Source of the DNA: Desertivirga arenae
Lineage (GTDB): Bacteria > Bacteroidota > Bacteroidia > Sphingobacteriales > Sphingobacteriaceae
Assembly: GCF_017355785.1 (NCBI RefSeq)
Contig: NZ_JAFEWE010000016.1
Span: 99,229 to 163,228, forward strand
Reading direction: 5' to 3'
Length of the DNA stretch: 64,000 nucleotides
Shown: piece by piece, positions 25,490 through 34,227 of the stretch
Layout of the letters: every line of letters starts with the position of its first letter
How positions within the stretch are numbered: the stretch's first letter is position 1
The notes under the pieces: generated by a model
The model's input: the letters and a program-made list of their open reading frames with translations, nothing else
Told to the model about the DNA's origin: nothing
Databases searched by the model: none
Program-made: the position numbers and the translations under genes

Positions 25490-27871
25490 TTAGAACCTGT
25501 AACGAAGCTCTGCCAGAAAATATCTGCTTTTCTGCGGCATTCCTGTCGAATTCCAGTATTGTGCATCGCCTATATTGTTCGCCTTCAGACCCAGGCGATA
25601 TTTGCCATAGTTGTAAAACACAGTGGCGTTAACAAGGGTGTATGAAGGATTGGTGAACAGGTTAGCACTGTCAAACCAGGAATCGTCTACATAATTTCCT
25701 CCCGCGCCAAAACCGATGCCACTTAGTTTTCCTCGCAATAGGGAGTAACTTAACCAGAGGTTGGCAACATTGCGGGGACTAGAAGTGAGGTTCTTTCCAG
25801 TGAGGGCCGGAGATGCTTTTGTATATTTGTTCTCATTGTAAGCATAGCCTGCAATCACGTTAAAGCCTTCGAATGGATTTGCTGTTACATCGAATTCAAA
25901 ACCTTTGCTGTTTTGTGTTCCATCCTGAACTGTGATCACCTGGTTTGCTGCACCGCCGCCAGGAGATACACTCTCCGTACGGGTTGAGTTCGTTACCTTG
26001 ATATCGTAGTAGCTGGCCGAACCACTGATCCGGTTATTCATAAAGGCGAATTTAACACCCCCTTCCAACTGATTACCATACTGCGGCTTCAAACCTGTTA
26101 GATCCGAGTTAACTTGCTGTTGGGCGGGAGCAAGGTAATTGAACCCATTCATGTAGTTAACAAATAAGGATAGTTTCTCTTTAAGAGGCTGGTAGACTAA
26201 TCCCAGCTTTGGAGACAAAGCGGTTTTATCAAAGCCTCCGGTGTATTTTCCTGTTGACGGAGAGAAGTTGCCTTCTGTCTTATAATATTCGCCGCGTAGG
26301 CTAAGCATAGCCATCAAAGCGGGGGTAATATTAAAAACATCACTCACGTAAGCAGAATAGTTGTTGCTTGTAAAGGAAGAGGCCGACCAACCAGTAAGGG
26401 ATAAAGCGTTAACCCGGTCGATGTTGAAATCAGGGATAGCCTGATTGATATCTACTTCATCGTATTTAAAGGTTACACGATTTAAAGTGTTATAAGTTCT
26501 GTTATAATCCAGGCCAGCTACAATTCTGTTCCTGAAACTACCGAGGTTGAAGTCGCCAATAAAGTTTTGCTGAAGCTGAACATTGCCGAAGTTTTCAGGT
26601 GTTTGATTTCTAACTGTACGGTTAATCTTAGTATCACTTAAGATAGCAAATGTTCCCCAAAGCAAACGGTCGTAATAACCTTCCGAGAATAAGAACTTAG
26701 TTTGTGATTTCCATTGATCAGAGATCTTGTACTCCGCTTCTGCTCCGATCTCATTCACACCCACTTTAGAGTCTACATTGTCATCTCCCAAAAAAAGATC
26801 GTAAGGTATCGGTGATTCAGCGAAGCTTCTATAACTGATAGCATTAAGGTTTGCTGGCAAGGAGTAAGAAACAGTTGTATAATTAGTTCTTGTAATGTCT
26901 CCTTCAAAAAGTAGTTTCAATCTGTGGTTTACCTGAAGCGAGAAAGAGGGGGCAAATACAAAGTTCCTGCTAAACCCTTCGCTTTGGAATGATCCTTCGT
27001 TCTGGCCTGCAATATTTACTCGCAATAGTTGGGTACCTTCTTTGTTAAGAACGGTATTTACATCTGCTGCTACTCTTGCAAACCCATAATTACCTCCGGT
27101 CAGACTTAACTCTACTGCATTCTGAGCAAAAGGCCTCTTGGTTACGTAATTGTATACGCCTCCGAAAGTGGTGTTACGACCGGTACCAAATAAAGTACCT
27201 GAAGGGCCGCGCATCACTTCAACTCTTTCAAGTATAGCAGGATTCATCGGGTAAATTGCATTTGTGTTAAGACCGTTACGCATACCGTTAGTATTCAAAA
27301 AGCCTCTCTGACTTATTCCCTGCGAGCCGCCTGCTGAAAAGTTAGGAACTGCGCCGGGAATGTTAAGATATAGTTCGGTGCGATCTACCACGATCTGTTC
27401 TTTCATCAAAGCATTAGTCACTACGTTATAAACCTGCGCATTTTCCAGGTTTTTCAATGGCATCCTGGAAGGAGATTCAGATTCCCGTTGAATTACCTTT
27501 TTAGATGTGCGTCCGTTTACAACCACTTCTGTAAGATGTTGTTGATTTTCGGCCAGGTTGAAGTTTGCTACGGAAGTCTCCCCCTTATTGACGGTCACTT
27601 CCTGTGATCTGCTTTCGAAACCTACGTACGATGCTGTAATAGTGTAAGTACCAACTGGAATGTTCTTCATTGAATATGAGCCATTCTCATCTGCTACGGT
27701 TTTTCTTAATCCCTTAATGGTGATGATTGCAAAGTCTACCGGACTACCATCCTGGGCCTTAACATTGCCACTGATATTTCCGTTACCTTGTTTTGTCTGA
27801 GCATTTAGGGTGGGGTATCCAATAAATAATAGAAGGAAAATGAAGAGCGAGAGCTTACTGGAGATACTCAT
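25490..27871 (-). CDS. TonB-dependent siderophore-type outer-membrane receptor
   Basis: A 793-residue receptor with a signal peptide (1-24, ending LNAQ). Residues 30-110 form a carboxypeptidase-regulatory-like beta-sandwich, common in Bacteroidota receptors. The plug follows (about 120-260) with VVVNGRTSKK and VEVMRGPSGTLFGTG, and a 22-strand barrel ends in LAELRYRF. The RGPSGTLFG motif and overall form match the FhuE/FpvA siderophore group. It overlaps the upstream PepSY gene by four bases (ATGA), so the two are co-transcribed, giving a pair for uptake and reductive release of ferric siderophore. The siderophore itself is unknown. Confidence 0.92.
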   Translation of the reverse strand: MSISSKLSLFIFLLLFIGYPTLNAQTKQGNGNISGNVKAQDGSPVDFAIITIKGLRKTVADENGSYSMKNIPVGTYTITASYVGFESRSQEVTVNKGETSVANFNLAENQQHLTEVVVNGRTSKKVIQRESESPSRMPLKNLENAQVYNVVTNALMKEQIVVDRTELYLNIPGAVPNFSAGGSQGISQRGFLNTNGMRNGLNTNAIYPMNPAILERVEVMRGPSGTLFGTGRNTTFGGVYNYVTKRPFAQNAVELSLTGGNYGFARVAADVNTVLNKEGTQLLRVNIAGQNEGSFQSEGFSRNFVFAPSFSLQVNHRLKLLFEGDITRTNYTTVSYSLPANLNAISYRSFAESPIPYDLFLGDDNVDSKVGVNEIGAEAEYKISDQWKSQTKFLFSEGYYDRLLWGTFAILSDTKINRTVRNQTPENFGNVQLQQNFIGDFNLGSFRNRIVAGLDYNRTYNTLNRVTFKYDEVDINQAIPDFNIDRVNALSLTGWSASSFTSNNYSAYVSDVFNITPALMAMLSLRGEYYKTEGNFSPSTGKYTGGFDKTALSPKLGLVYQPLKEKLSLFVNYMNGFNYLAPAQQQVNSDLTGLKPQYGNQLEGGVKFAFMNNRISGSASYYDIKVTNSTRTESVSPGGGAANQVITVQDGTQNSKGFEFDVTANPFEGFNVIAGYAYNENKYTKASPALTGKNLTSSPRNVANLWLSYSLLRGKLSGIGFGAGGNYVDDSWFDSANLFTNPSYTLVNATVFYNYGKYRLGLKANNIGDAQYWNSTGMPQKSRYFLAELRYRF

Positions 27872-29022
27872 GATAGTACTGATTTTTCTGAGATTGTATG
27901 TTGATTGTTGGATTGTTCTTTCTTTTTAGATTTCTTTTTATAAAGCCACATGATCACCCCTGTAATAGGAAGGGAAGCAGCTATAAGGGAAGCGAGGAAC
28001 GCAAAGATTTTACCTGGCCAACTAAACGCAGCCCCGGTATGCAGGTCGAAATTCATATACTGAACCTGGTTTAAAGCTGGCGACTGCCTGAAACTCTTCC
28101 CCTGGTAAAGTGCTTCTCCGCTAAACTGGTCGAACTTAGTAACCTGGCGATCATAGAAATTATCATCGCTTGCATATGCAGAAACGGTTACCGTACCTTC
28201 AGGCTTTGCAGGTATGTTGTAGTAATAGAAGACAGCTGAGGGATTAGCTTTCTTAGCCTTGCCTAAAATATAATCAGGAATATTTGCTAAAGTCCGTGTG
28301 TTGGTAGTATCGCTGGCCACCTCCGGAGTTTTCACCGTACTTAGTTCAAAAGACATCATAAGGCCGGTAAGTGCAATAACGAGCAGGAACAGGAAGGCAT
28401 AAAAACCGGAGACATTATGAAGATCATAATTGATCCTTCTGAATTTAGCCTCCCATTTTATAGTAAAGCTAATTCGTATTTGCTTTTTTGTCCAGTGCTT
28501 TGGCCACCATAAAACTAATCCCGAAATGAGCAGGATTACAAAACCAATTACTGAGCATCTTACTACCATATGCCCTACTGCTTTCCCCATCAGAAGGTTC
28601 ATGTGGAGACTTAACAAAATTCCTATAAATGAATTTTTGGCGTCTTCTGTGTAGATTATTTTAGCGGTATATGGATTTACGTAAACGCGGTAGTAGTATA
28701 CATAGTAATTCCAGTGTCCGAAAGCTTTCGGGTCCATTTTCAAAGCTCTGAATTCATAAGCTCTTCCCGGAAGATTGTAAATTTTGGCCCTGGTTATCTT
28801 GTACTGGGAGCCTAGTGACTGCTGCGCAGTTTGGAGAAGCCTTCCAAAAGCTTGTTTAGGTTGATTTTTTTCAGCTACAAAGTATCTTTCTTTGTAGAGC
28901 TGCTCTTTGATATCGTCAGCAAAAACATACAAACAGCCGGTAATTCCTAAAATAAATACCACTAACCCGGTAGTTAATCCTAGCCATAGATGGGCAATGC
29001 GTACAGTCCTCCTAATCTTCAT
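27868..29022 (-). CDS. PepSY-associated membrane protein, probable ferric-siderophore reductase
   Basis: A 384-residue inner-membrane protein with the PepSY_TM pattern: an N-terminal helix starting RIAHLWLGLTTG, two further helices with His residues (LLSLHMNLLMGKAVGHMVV and ISGLVLWWPKHW), then FYAFLFLLVIALTGLMMSFE, and a last helix near 340-365. Proteins of this type reduce or help release iron from siderophores in the periplasm. It is co-transcribed with the TonB receptor, whose start codon overlaps its stop. A possible Fur-like site lies upstream (29052-29070). The reductase role is from family knowledge and context. Confidence 0.88.
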   Translation of the reverse strand: MKIRRTVRIAHLWLGLTTGLVVFILGITGCLYVFADDIKEQLYKERYFVAEKNQPKQAFGRLLQTAQQSLGSQYKITRAKIYNLPGRAYEFRALKMDPKAFGHWNYYVYYYRVYVNPYTAKIIYTEDAKNSFIGILLSLHMNLLMGKAVGHMVVRCSVIGFVILLISGLVLWWPKHWTKKQIRISFTIKWEAKFRRINYDLHNVSGFYAFLFLLVIALTGLMMSFELSTVKTPEVASDTTNTRTLANIPDYILGKAKKANPSAVFYYYNIPAKPEGTVTVSAYASDDNFYDRQVTKFDQFSGEALYQGKSFRQSPALNQVQYMNFDLHTGAAFSWPGKIFAFLASLIAASLPITGVIMWLYKKKSKKKEQSNNQHTISEKSVLS

Positions 29023-29051
29023 CGCTGCAAATATATATTATTTAGACTTAA

Positions 29052-29070
29052 TTTAAATAGTATTATTATC
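29052..29070 (-). promoter_or_regulatory. weak Fur-box-like sequence upstream of the PepSY gene
   Basis: On the minus strand GATAATAATACTATTTAAA matches the 19-base E. coli Fur consensus at 12 positions, with the first half-site GATAAT intact. It lies 30-48 bases before the start codon. The AT-rich setting makes chance matches common, so this is weak. Confidence 0.28.
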
Positions 29071-29200
29071 TCAGTGTTTGTTAGTTTTAATTGTAACGAA
29101 AGTTAAACTGGAAAAAGGTTGATAAGTATCTGGCATTCCTAAGAGATAACTAACTTCGCGGAGCGTAATAACTATTACAATTCAGATCTTGTTATAAACC

Positions 29201-30124
29201 ATGAAATATTTAGTGATCGGAGCCGGTGGCACTGGCGGCCTTATTGGGGGATACTTAGCTAAGAAGGATCTGGACGTTACTATAATAGCAAGAGGGCAGC
29301 ATTTGCTTGCCATGAAGGAGAAAGGTTTGACTATAAAAACTTATGGTCATCCACCTGTGACTCTTAGGAACTTAAAATCAGTAGCTGAGGACGAACTGGA
29401 AGATCGAAGCTTTGATGTGATATTTGTTACAGTAAAAGCTTACAGCCTTGATGAAGTTATGGGAATTATAGAACAAACTTCTCATTCAGGAACCTTAATT
29501 ATCCCTATCCTAAATTCTCTGGGTGCGGGTACCTATTTGCGCGAAAACCTTAGTGGACTTCAAATTTTTGATGGTTGTATTTACATCACAGGTTATATTT
29601 CTGCACTGGGTGAGGTGAGTCAGAATAATACAATTTTCAGGATTGTGTATGGACTTAATAGCCCCGAGGTAAGTAACAGCAAAGTGAGATTACAGATGGA
29701 AGCCGATCTTAAAAGCTGCGGTATCTCGGTACGATACAGCACCGCTATTACAGCCGAAATATTTCGCAAGCTCAGTTTTACCTCTGCCTTTGCTGCTGTC
29801 GCTGCCTGTTATGACAAGCAAGCTGCTGATCTGCAGGTGCCTGGTGTATATCGAAATTTGCTTGAATCGCTACTGGAAGAACTCTATCAAATTTCTGTAG
29901 CCGCTAAATTTGACTTTAGCAGGTCTCAAATTATCGATAATAATCTGAGCATTTTAGACAGCTTATCTCCAGATTTCACAGCTTCCATTCAGAAAGATAT
30001 GAAACAGGGAAAACCGGATGAACGAGAACAATTAATCTTTGATATCGTGCGGCTCGCGGGGAGGAATAATACTGATGTTCCAAATTATTTAAGGATAGCA
30101 AATCATTTCGGGTATGCCTCATAA
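29201..30124 (+). CDS. ketopantoate reductase-family oxidoreductase
   Basis: A 307-residue cytoplasmic NAD(P)-dependent enzyme. It has an N-terminal Rossmann fold with GAGGTGGLIGGYLA at 7-20, then TVKAYSLDEV and ILNSLGAG, where family members bind cofactor and substrate. The C-terminal helical domain carries the substrate-site lysine region (FRKLSFTSAFA, 188-198). The length and order match PanE/ApbA. PanE makes pantoate for coenzyme A, but many paralogues exist and no other pantothenate gene is near. It diverges from the PepSY gene by 178 bases. The family call is firm and the substrate uncertain. Confidence 0.83.
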   Translation: MKYLVIGAGGTGGLIGGYLAKKDLDVTIIARGQHLLAMKEKGLTIKTYGHPPVTLRNLKSVAEDELEDRSFDVIFVTVKAYSLDEVMGIIEQTSHSGTLIIPILNSLGAGTYLRENLSGLQIFDGCIYITGYISALGEVSQNNTIFRIVYGLNSPEVSNSKVRLQMEADLKSCGISVRYSTAITAEIFRKLSFTSAFAAVAACYDKQAADLQVPGVYRNLLESLLEELYQISVAAKFDFSRSQIIDNNLSILDSLSPDFTASIQKDMKQGKPDEREQLIFDIVRLAGRNNTDVPNYLRIANHFGYAS

Positions 30125-30137
30125 TCTGCATTTTTTT

Positions 30138-30392
30138 TTAATCCAAAAGCCGCATGACGATTTCAAAGTTTTGTCTCTTCTGAATTTTTTCTTCTAATTG
30201 CTGAAGTACACTTTCAAGTCGTTCTATTGCTTCCAAAGCATTCGTTGGAACAACCTCAAAGGTCATGATTGCATCTAATAATGCCCGTACTTTAGTGGCA
30301 TATGAGAATAGTCTATTGTCTTCATAGGTGCTTACTTGTTTGGCTGCCATTTCAAACAGCCTAATCTTTTCTTCTATTAAAAGATCATCCAT
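30138..30392 (-). CDS. small helical protein of unknown function
   Basis: An 84-residue protein, highly charged and predicted all-helical, with heptad-like segments such as LEAIERLESVLQQLEEKIQKR near residues 53-73. It has no signal peptide or cysteine. I do not recognise it. It lies convergent to the PanE-like gene with only 13 bases between them and 86 bases from the next minus-strand gene, so it may share a transcript with that lipoprotein gene. The ATG start, high coding-like composition and lack of a competing frame support its being real. Confidence 0.6.
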   Translation of the reverse strand: MDDLLIEEKIRLFEMAAKQVSTYEDNRLFSYATKVRALLDAIMTFEVVPTNALEAIERLESVLQQLEEKIQKRQNFEIVMRLLD

Positions 30393-30478
30393 GCCTTATA
30401 AACCTTGTCGAACCTTTTTTGTGTGGATTAGAAAAGAGCTTTTAAATATCTTTACAAAAATTGTAACGTAATTGCAGC

Positions 30479-30988
30479 CTACCAGTATTCAAGAAAATCA
30501 ACTTTTCCTTCGTAATGAACTTTAGTTATCGCTCCCTTGTATTCGAATTCTCCATCAATTGAATATGTGTCCTTCATTTCTTTTACTTCGATAAATGCCT
30601 CCTTTATGTCGTCTTCAAAAGAGCTTATTTGCTCTTTAGCATTCTTCTCTCCGTATTGCAAAGACAAAGCATGAAAGCGGTTTAATTCCAGGGCATTAGA
30701 GGCTAAGGTCTTGTATCGATAGGTTCCTGCGGGCAAGGCTTTTCCCTGTAGCAATAGAAGGTCGATTTGTATGCTATTGTTTTCCTCCCTGTCTGTAAGC
30801 CAAATGGTAGAAGTATACTGCTGGTCCTGCTTATCAAAGCTTAAATCGGCATTCTGTAGACGATAGTATTTATTATTCCTTAATATATAGCTATCATAAG
30901 GAGCCTTTTCAGGTTCAATTTCTTTGTCCTTCTTACAACTGGAAAAAATGACTATTAAAATGAATAAGGAGAAAAGGGCTCGTATCAT
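30479..30988 (-). CDS. putative lipoprotein
   Basis: A 169-residue protein with a lipoprotein signal peptide: a hydrophobic run at 5-16 and a lipobox VIFSSCKK with Cys18. The mature part is mostly beta strand and contains no known motif. Charged residues directly after the cysteine suggest surface or outer-membrane sorting, as is common in this phylum, but this is inferred. Its gene is flanked by an Lrp regulator and a small helical protein on the same strand. No function can be assigned. Confidence 0.75.
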   Translation of the reverse strand: MIRALFSLFILIVIFSSCKKDKEIEPEKAPYDSYILRNNKYYRLQNADLSFDKQDQQYTSTIWLTDREENNSIQIDLLLLQGKALPAGTYRYKTLASNALELNRFHALSLQYGEKNAKEQISSFEDDIKEAFIEVKEMKDTYSIDGEFEYKGAITKVHYEGKVDFLEYW

Positions 30989-31141
30989 GTTTCGAATTTA
31001 AACACTCTACGTTAAATAACAATAAATTGTAACAGGCCTTTATGTTGAATAGTTGATGGATTCAGGAGGTAAAAGTGAAGCCAGCGAAAACGATTAAGTA
31101 GAAATTTTTTTAGACCAGCGCTTAAGGATATGAAAAGATAG

Positions 31142-31209
31142 TATATTTGCTGTACAAATAATTGTGATAAGGTTTAGGTTAGCCCGTGGTCCCATACTGC
31201 GGGTTTTTT
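31142..31209 (+). ncRNA. possible small RNA: orphan -7 element followed by a terminator
   Basis: An exact TAnnTTTG element (TATATTTG, 31142-31149) is followed about 32 bases later by a terminator-like hairpin (31182-31203, stem CCCGTGGT / ACTGCGGG with two G-U pairs) and six T residues. No coding frame lies between them, and both flanking genes are on the other strand. A transcript of about 55 bases is predicted. No -33 TTG is visible, so the promoter may be weak or the pair fortuitous. Confidence 0.35.
31182..31209 (+). terminator. terminator-like hairpin on the plus strand
   Basis: A stem of about eight base pairs with a CCCAT loop precedes TTTTTT. It has no plus-strand gene upstream within 1 kb, which is why it is linked to a possible small RNA. 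Confidence 0.6.
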
Positions 31210-31232
31210 CATTTTTGGCGCGGTTCACCTAT

Positions 31233-31694
31233 TTATAAAGGGTATGCAGTATCACTTTTAGTCTCGGCCAATACAAAAAAGCTTTGAACTGTATTTATAT
31301 TTGGTAGCATCGCCAGCTTATTCCTGTAAAAGTCGGTGTACTCGTTCATGTCTGAACATGCAACTCTAAGTATAAAGTCAAAGGCCCCTGACATTTGAAA
31401 ACACTCCATCACTTCCGGGAATTTTACCACCTCTTTTTCAAATTCTTTAAGGGTAGCTGTTGTATGGTCGCTTAGGTGGACTTGACTAAAGGCAATAAGA
31501 CCTTTGTTAACCTTTTTTCGATCCAGAATGGCTACTATTTTAGTTATGTAGCCTTGATCTTTTAATTTCCTGATCCTTTCATGGATCGTAGCAATTGATT
31601 TATGGAGTTTAAACGAAATCTCCTTGTTTGTAAGTGAAGCGTCTGCTTGTAATAACTTCAATATTTCAGTATCCGTGCGGTCTAAGCCATTCAT
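31233..31694 (-). CDS. Lrp/AsnC-family transcription regulator
   Basis: A 153-residue protein of standard Lrp length. The N-terminal winged helix covers residues 4-60, with LDRTDTEILKLLQADAS and the recognition region SIATIHERIRKLKDQGYI. The C-terminal RAM domain (70-145) has the fold that forms octamers and binds an amino-acid ligand, including GAFDFILRVACSDM. It diverges from the cysteine-synthase-like gene by 180 bases and stands next to a long run of threonine, glycine, serine and proline genes. Control of these genes is a reasonable inference. A weak Lrp-like site, CAGAAAATTTATGAG, occurs at 31791-31805 in the shared gap. Confidence 0.92.
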   Translation of the reverse strand: MNGLDRTDTEILKLLQADASLTNKEISFKLHKSIATIHERIRKLKDQGYITKIVAILDRKKVNKGLIAFSQVHLSDHTTATLKEFEKEVVKFPEVMECFQMSGAFDFILRVACSDMNEYTDFYRNKLAMLPNINTVQSFFVLAETKSDTAYPL

Positions 31695-31874
31695 TTGTCT
31701 ATGGGGAAGAATAATAGTTGAAAAAAATAAAGATCTGTGAATAATGTGTCAGCTAAAATCGTAAAAAAAATGAATTAGTTAAATCAATTCCAGAAAATTT
31801 ATGAGAATTCTTTAAATGATTGTATGATTTGATGGGCATTCCGACCTTTATGCTGATAAAATAAGGTACTGTAA

Positions 31875-32939
31875 ATGAATTATTATTCGGCATTGGAAGT
31901 AGATTTGAAGGAGAGATTTGATAATCTCTGGAACCTGGTGGGCAACACACCCATGATCGAGATTTCATATACTTATAAAGGAAAACCTGGAAAGATATAT
32001 GCAAAATGCGAGCACTATAACCTGACAGGCAGTGTTAAAGACCGGATGGCTCTTTACATTCTATACAATGCCTACAAAGAGAAAAAGATCCAACCTGGTG
32101 ATGTAATCATTGAAGCAACCAGCGGAAATACCGGAATAGCATTTGCTGCACTTGGAAGAACCCTGGGACACGATGTAAAAATAATAATGCCGAACTGGTT
32201 AAGCCGTGAAAGGATAGATATTATAAAAAGCCTTGGTGCAGATGTAATTCTGGTAAGTAAAGAAGAGGGTGGTTTTTTAGGTAGTATAGCATTAAGCGAA
32301 AAAATGGCTGCTCAAGGCGGTGTCTTCCTTCCATGTCAGTTCGAGAACGGTTCCAATGCCTCAGCTCATCGCTTAACAACCGGTCCTGAAATATCAACCC
32401 AATTGCAAAATATAGGTTTAAGCTGCGATGCATTTGTGGCAGGAGTGGGTACCGGAGGGACGGTGATGGGAACTGGAGCATACTTAAAAACAGTGAATCC
32501 CGCTGTTAAGGTTCATCCTCTTGAGCCAGCCGAATCACCAACTTTGTCTACGGGTTTTAAAGTTGGAACCCATCGAATACAAGGGATATCAGACGAATTT
32601 ATTCCCGCAATTCTAAAAATGGATGAGCTGGATTCGGTTGTTCAAGCCAATGACGGCGATGCGATAATCATGGCCCAGAAGCTCTCGCAGCAGTTGGGTC
32701 TGGCGGTAGGTATCTCATCAGGTGCAAATGTTATTGGTGCCATAAAATTGCAGGAGCAAATGGGAGTTGGATCGGTCGTTGTCACTATCCTTAGTGATAG
32801 CAATAAGAAGTATCTCAGTACAGATCTCGTGCGAGAGGAACCTGTCAAAGAGGAATATATTTCTACAAATACAGACTTCAAAAATTACCGGTCAATTCGT
32901 CGCCTGGAGAATCCGGCCTTCCTGAGTGAGTTGAACTAG
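31875..32939 (+). CDS. PLP-dependent cysteine synthase/CBS-family enzyme
   Basis: A 354-residue fold-type II PLP enzyme. The PLP lysine is Lys55 in NLTGSVKDRMA, the substrate loop is TSGNTG at 82-87, and the PLP phosphate loop is GVGTGGTVMG near residue 195. No CBS or heme domain is present. The family includes O-acetylserine and O-phosphoserine sulfhydrylases, cystathionine beta-synthase and diaminopropionate synthases, and the substrate cannot be read from sequence. Lrp divergence and the downstream SerC-like enzyme hint at serine-derived substrates. Residues 1-15 form an N-terminal extension compared with CysK. A terminator follows it (33072-33099). Confidence 0.85.
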   Translation: MNYYSALEVDLKERFDNLWNLVGNTPMIEISYTYKGKPGKIYAKCEHYNLTGSVKDRMALYILYNAYKEKKIQPGDVIIEATSGNTGIAFAALGRTLGHDVKIIMPNWLSRERIDIIKSLGADVILVSKEEGGFLGSIALSEKMAAQGGVFLPCQFENGSNASAHRLTTGPEISTQLQNIGLSCDAFVAGVGTGGTVMGTGAYLKTVNPAVKVHPLEPAESPTLSTGFKVGTHRIQGISDEFIPAILKMDELDSVVQANDGDAIIMAQKLSQQLGLAVGISSGANVIGAIKLQEQMGVGSVVVTILSDSNKKYLSTDLVREEPVKEEYISTNTDFKNYRSIRRLENPAFLSELN

Positions 32940-33071
32940 CTGCCTTAAAGAGGTTAGCATTACTTGAAGATGCCTGTATAATTGTGCATCACTTTGGAGC
33001 TACTATACCAAACTACAGAAATCCGGCTCCCGATATTTGCCTTACGCTCGTTCTTTTTAGATTATGATCAG

Positions 33072-33099
33072 CCCATACCTCCGGTATGGGATTTTTTTT
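33072..33099 (+). terminator. strong terminator directly before the serC-like gene
   Basis: A perfect eight-base-pair stem (CCCATACC / GGTATGGG) with a three-base loop is followed by eight T residues. It ends 21 bases before the TTG proposed as the serC-like start. It can end the upstream transcript or act as an attenuator for the downstream gene. Confidence 0.85.
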
Positions 33100-33120
33100 A
33101 AAACAACACCATCAATTTTC

Positions 33121-34227
33121 TTGGAAAATATCTTAAAACATAACTTCTCCGCTGGTCCAAGCATTCTTCCTCCTGAGGTGCTGGAAGGGGCCCGCCACGC
33201 AATTGGAAACTGGCAGGATCAGGGACTTTCAATCCTTGAAGTATCACATCGTACGCCTGAATTCAGGAAAGTAGTAGACGAAGTGGAAGAACTTCTCAGA
33301 GAGTTAATGAATATTCCTTCCGGATATAGTATACTTTTTATCCAAGGAGGAGCTAGTACACAATTTTCCATGATCCCATTTAATTTCATGGGAAGAACCG
33401 GTAAAGCTGCTTATCTGGATGCAGGTTTTTTTTCTAAAAGAGCTATAGTTGAAGCTAGTCATTTTGGATTGGTAGATGTAGTAGCAAGTTCAGCAGATTC
33501 AAATTATACCTTTATACCCTCTGATTATAAAGTCGATCCATCTTGTTCTTATTTTCATTGTACTTCAAATAACACCATCGAGGGGAGCCAGATGCACTCC
33601 TTTCCTTCGAGTCCTGTACCGCTTATTTGCGATATGTCATCAGATATTCTGAGTCGCACAATTGATATTTCTCAATTCGATTTGATCTATGCCGGCGCAC
33701 AGAAAAATATGGGACCAGCAGGAGTTACGGTTGTTATTGTGAAGGATGACTTGTTGAACAATATTAATAATAAGGTACCGGCAATGTGGGACTACAGGAT
33801 TTTTCGCGAGTGCCATTCGCTCTATAACACTCCACCAGTATTTTCATTGTACGTAATGCTGTTAAACCTGCGGTGGATCAAAAAGCAGGGAGGTGTTAAG
33901 GAAATGGAAAGCCGCAATAAGATCAAAGCAGATATATTGTATAAGGAAATAGATTCAAATCCGCTATTTCAAAATGCTATAGTAAAAGAAGACCGCTCCT
34001 TGATGAATGTCAGCTTCTCCATCAATAAGTCTGAACTTGAAAACGCCTTTTATGAATTTGCCCAGAAGGAAGGAATGGTAGGACTCAGAGCGCCCTTCGG
34101 TAACAGCTTCAGAGCTTCCCTTTATAATGCCTTACCTATCAGTTCTGTGCAGGCACTGGTAAATACGATGAAGGAATTCACCATATCAATGGATTTTCAG
34201 ACGAGTTTGAATACATGTTACTTGTAA
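33121..34227 (+). CDS. SerC-like phosphoserine aminotransferase family protein with divergent phosphate loop
   Basis: About 368 residues with a fold-type I PLP domain. The conserved start KHNFSAGPSILP, the PLP lysine Lys195 in YAGAQKNMGPAGV, DMSSDILSR, and SHRTPEF are SerC signatures. The family motif GHRSVGGFRAS near the C-terminus is instead RAPFGNSFRAS (34087-34119). The His-Arg pair that binds substrate phosphate in SerC is missing and the loop is one residue shorter. No ATG precedes the conserved KHNF; I used the in-frame TTG at 33121, because the ATG at 33064 lies upstream of a terminator hairpin and gives an unrelated N-terminus. Either a true SerC with an odd loop or a paralogue for another amino acid is possible. 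Confidence 0.75.
   Translation: MENILKHNFSAGPSILPPEVLEGARHAIGNWQDQGLSILEVSHRTPEFRKVVDEVEELLRELMNIPSGYSILFIQGGASTQFSMIPFNFMGRTGKAAYLDAGFFSKRAIVEASHFGLVDVVASSADSNYTFIPSDYKVDPSCSYFHCTSNNTIEGSQMHSFPSSPVPLICDMSSDILSRTIDISQFDLIYAGAQKNMGPAGVTVVIVKDDLLNNINNKVPAMWDYRIFRECHSLYNTPPVFSLYVMLLNLRWIKKQGGVKEMESRNKIKADILYKEIDSNPLFQNAIVKEDRSLMNVSFSINKSELENAFYEFAQKEGMVGLRAPFGNSFRASLYNALPISSVQALVNTMKEFTISMDFQTSLNTCYL

Noticed and set aside
31791..31805. Lrp-like site CAGAAAATTTATGAG
   Set aside because: It matches the E. coli consensus at about 12 of 15 positions, but the region is AT-rich, so it was not listed as a feature.
33064..33120. ATG at 33064 as start of the serC-like gene
   Set aside because: The region from 33072 to 33099 is a strong terminator, and the encoded residues are not SerC-like.
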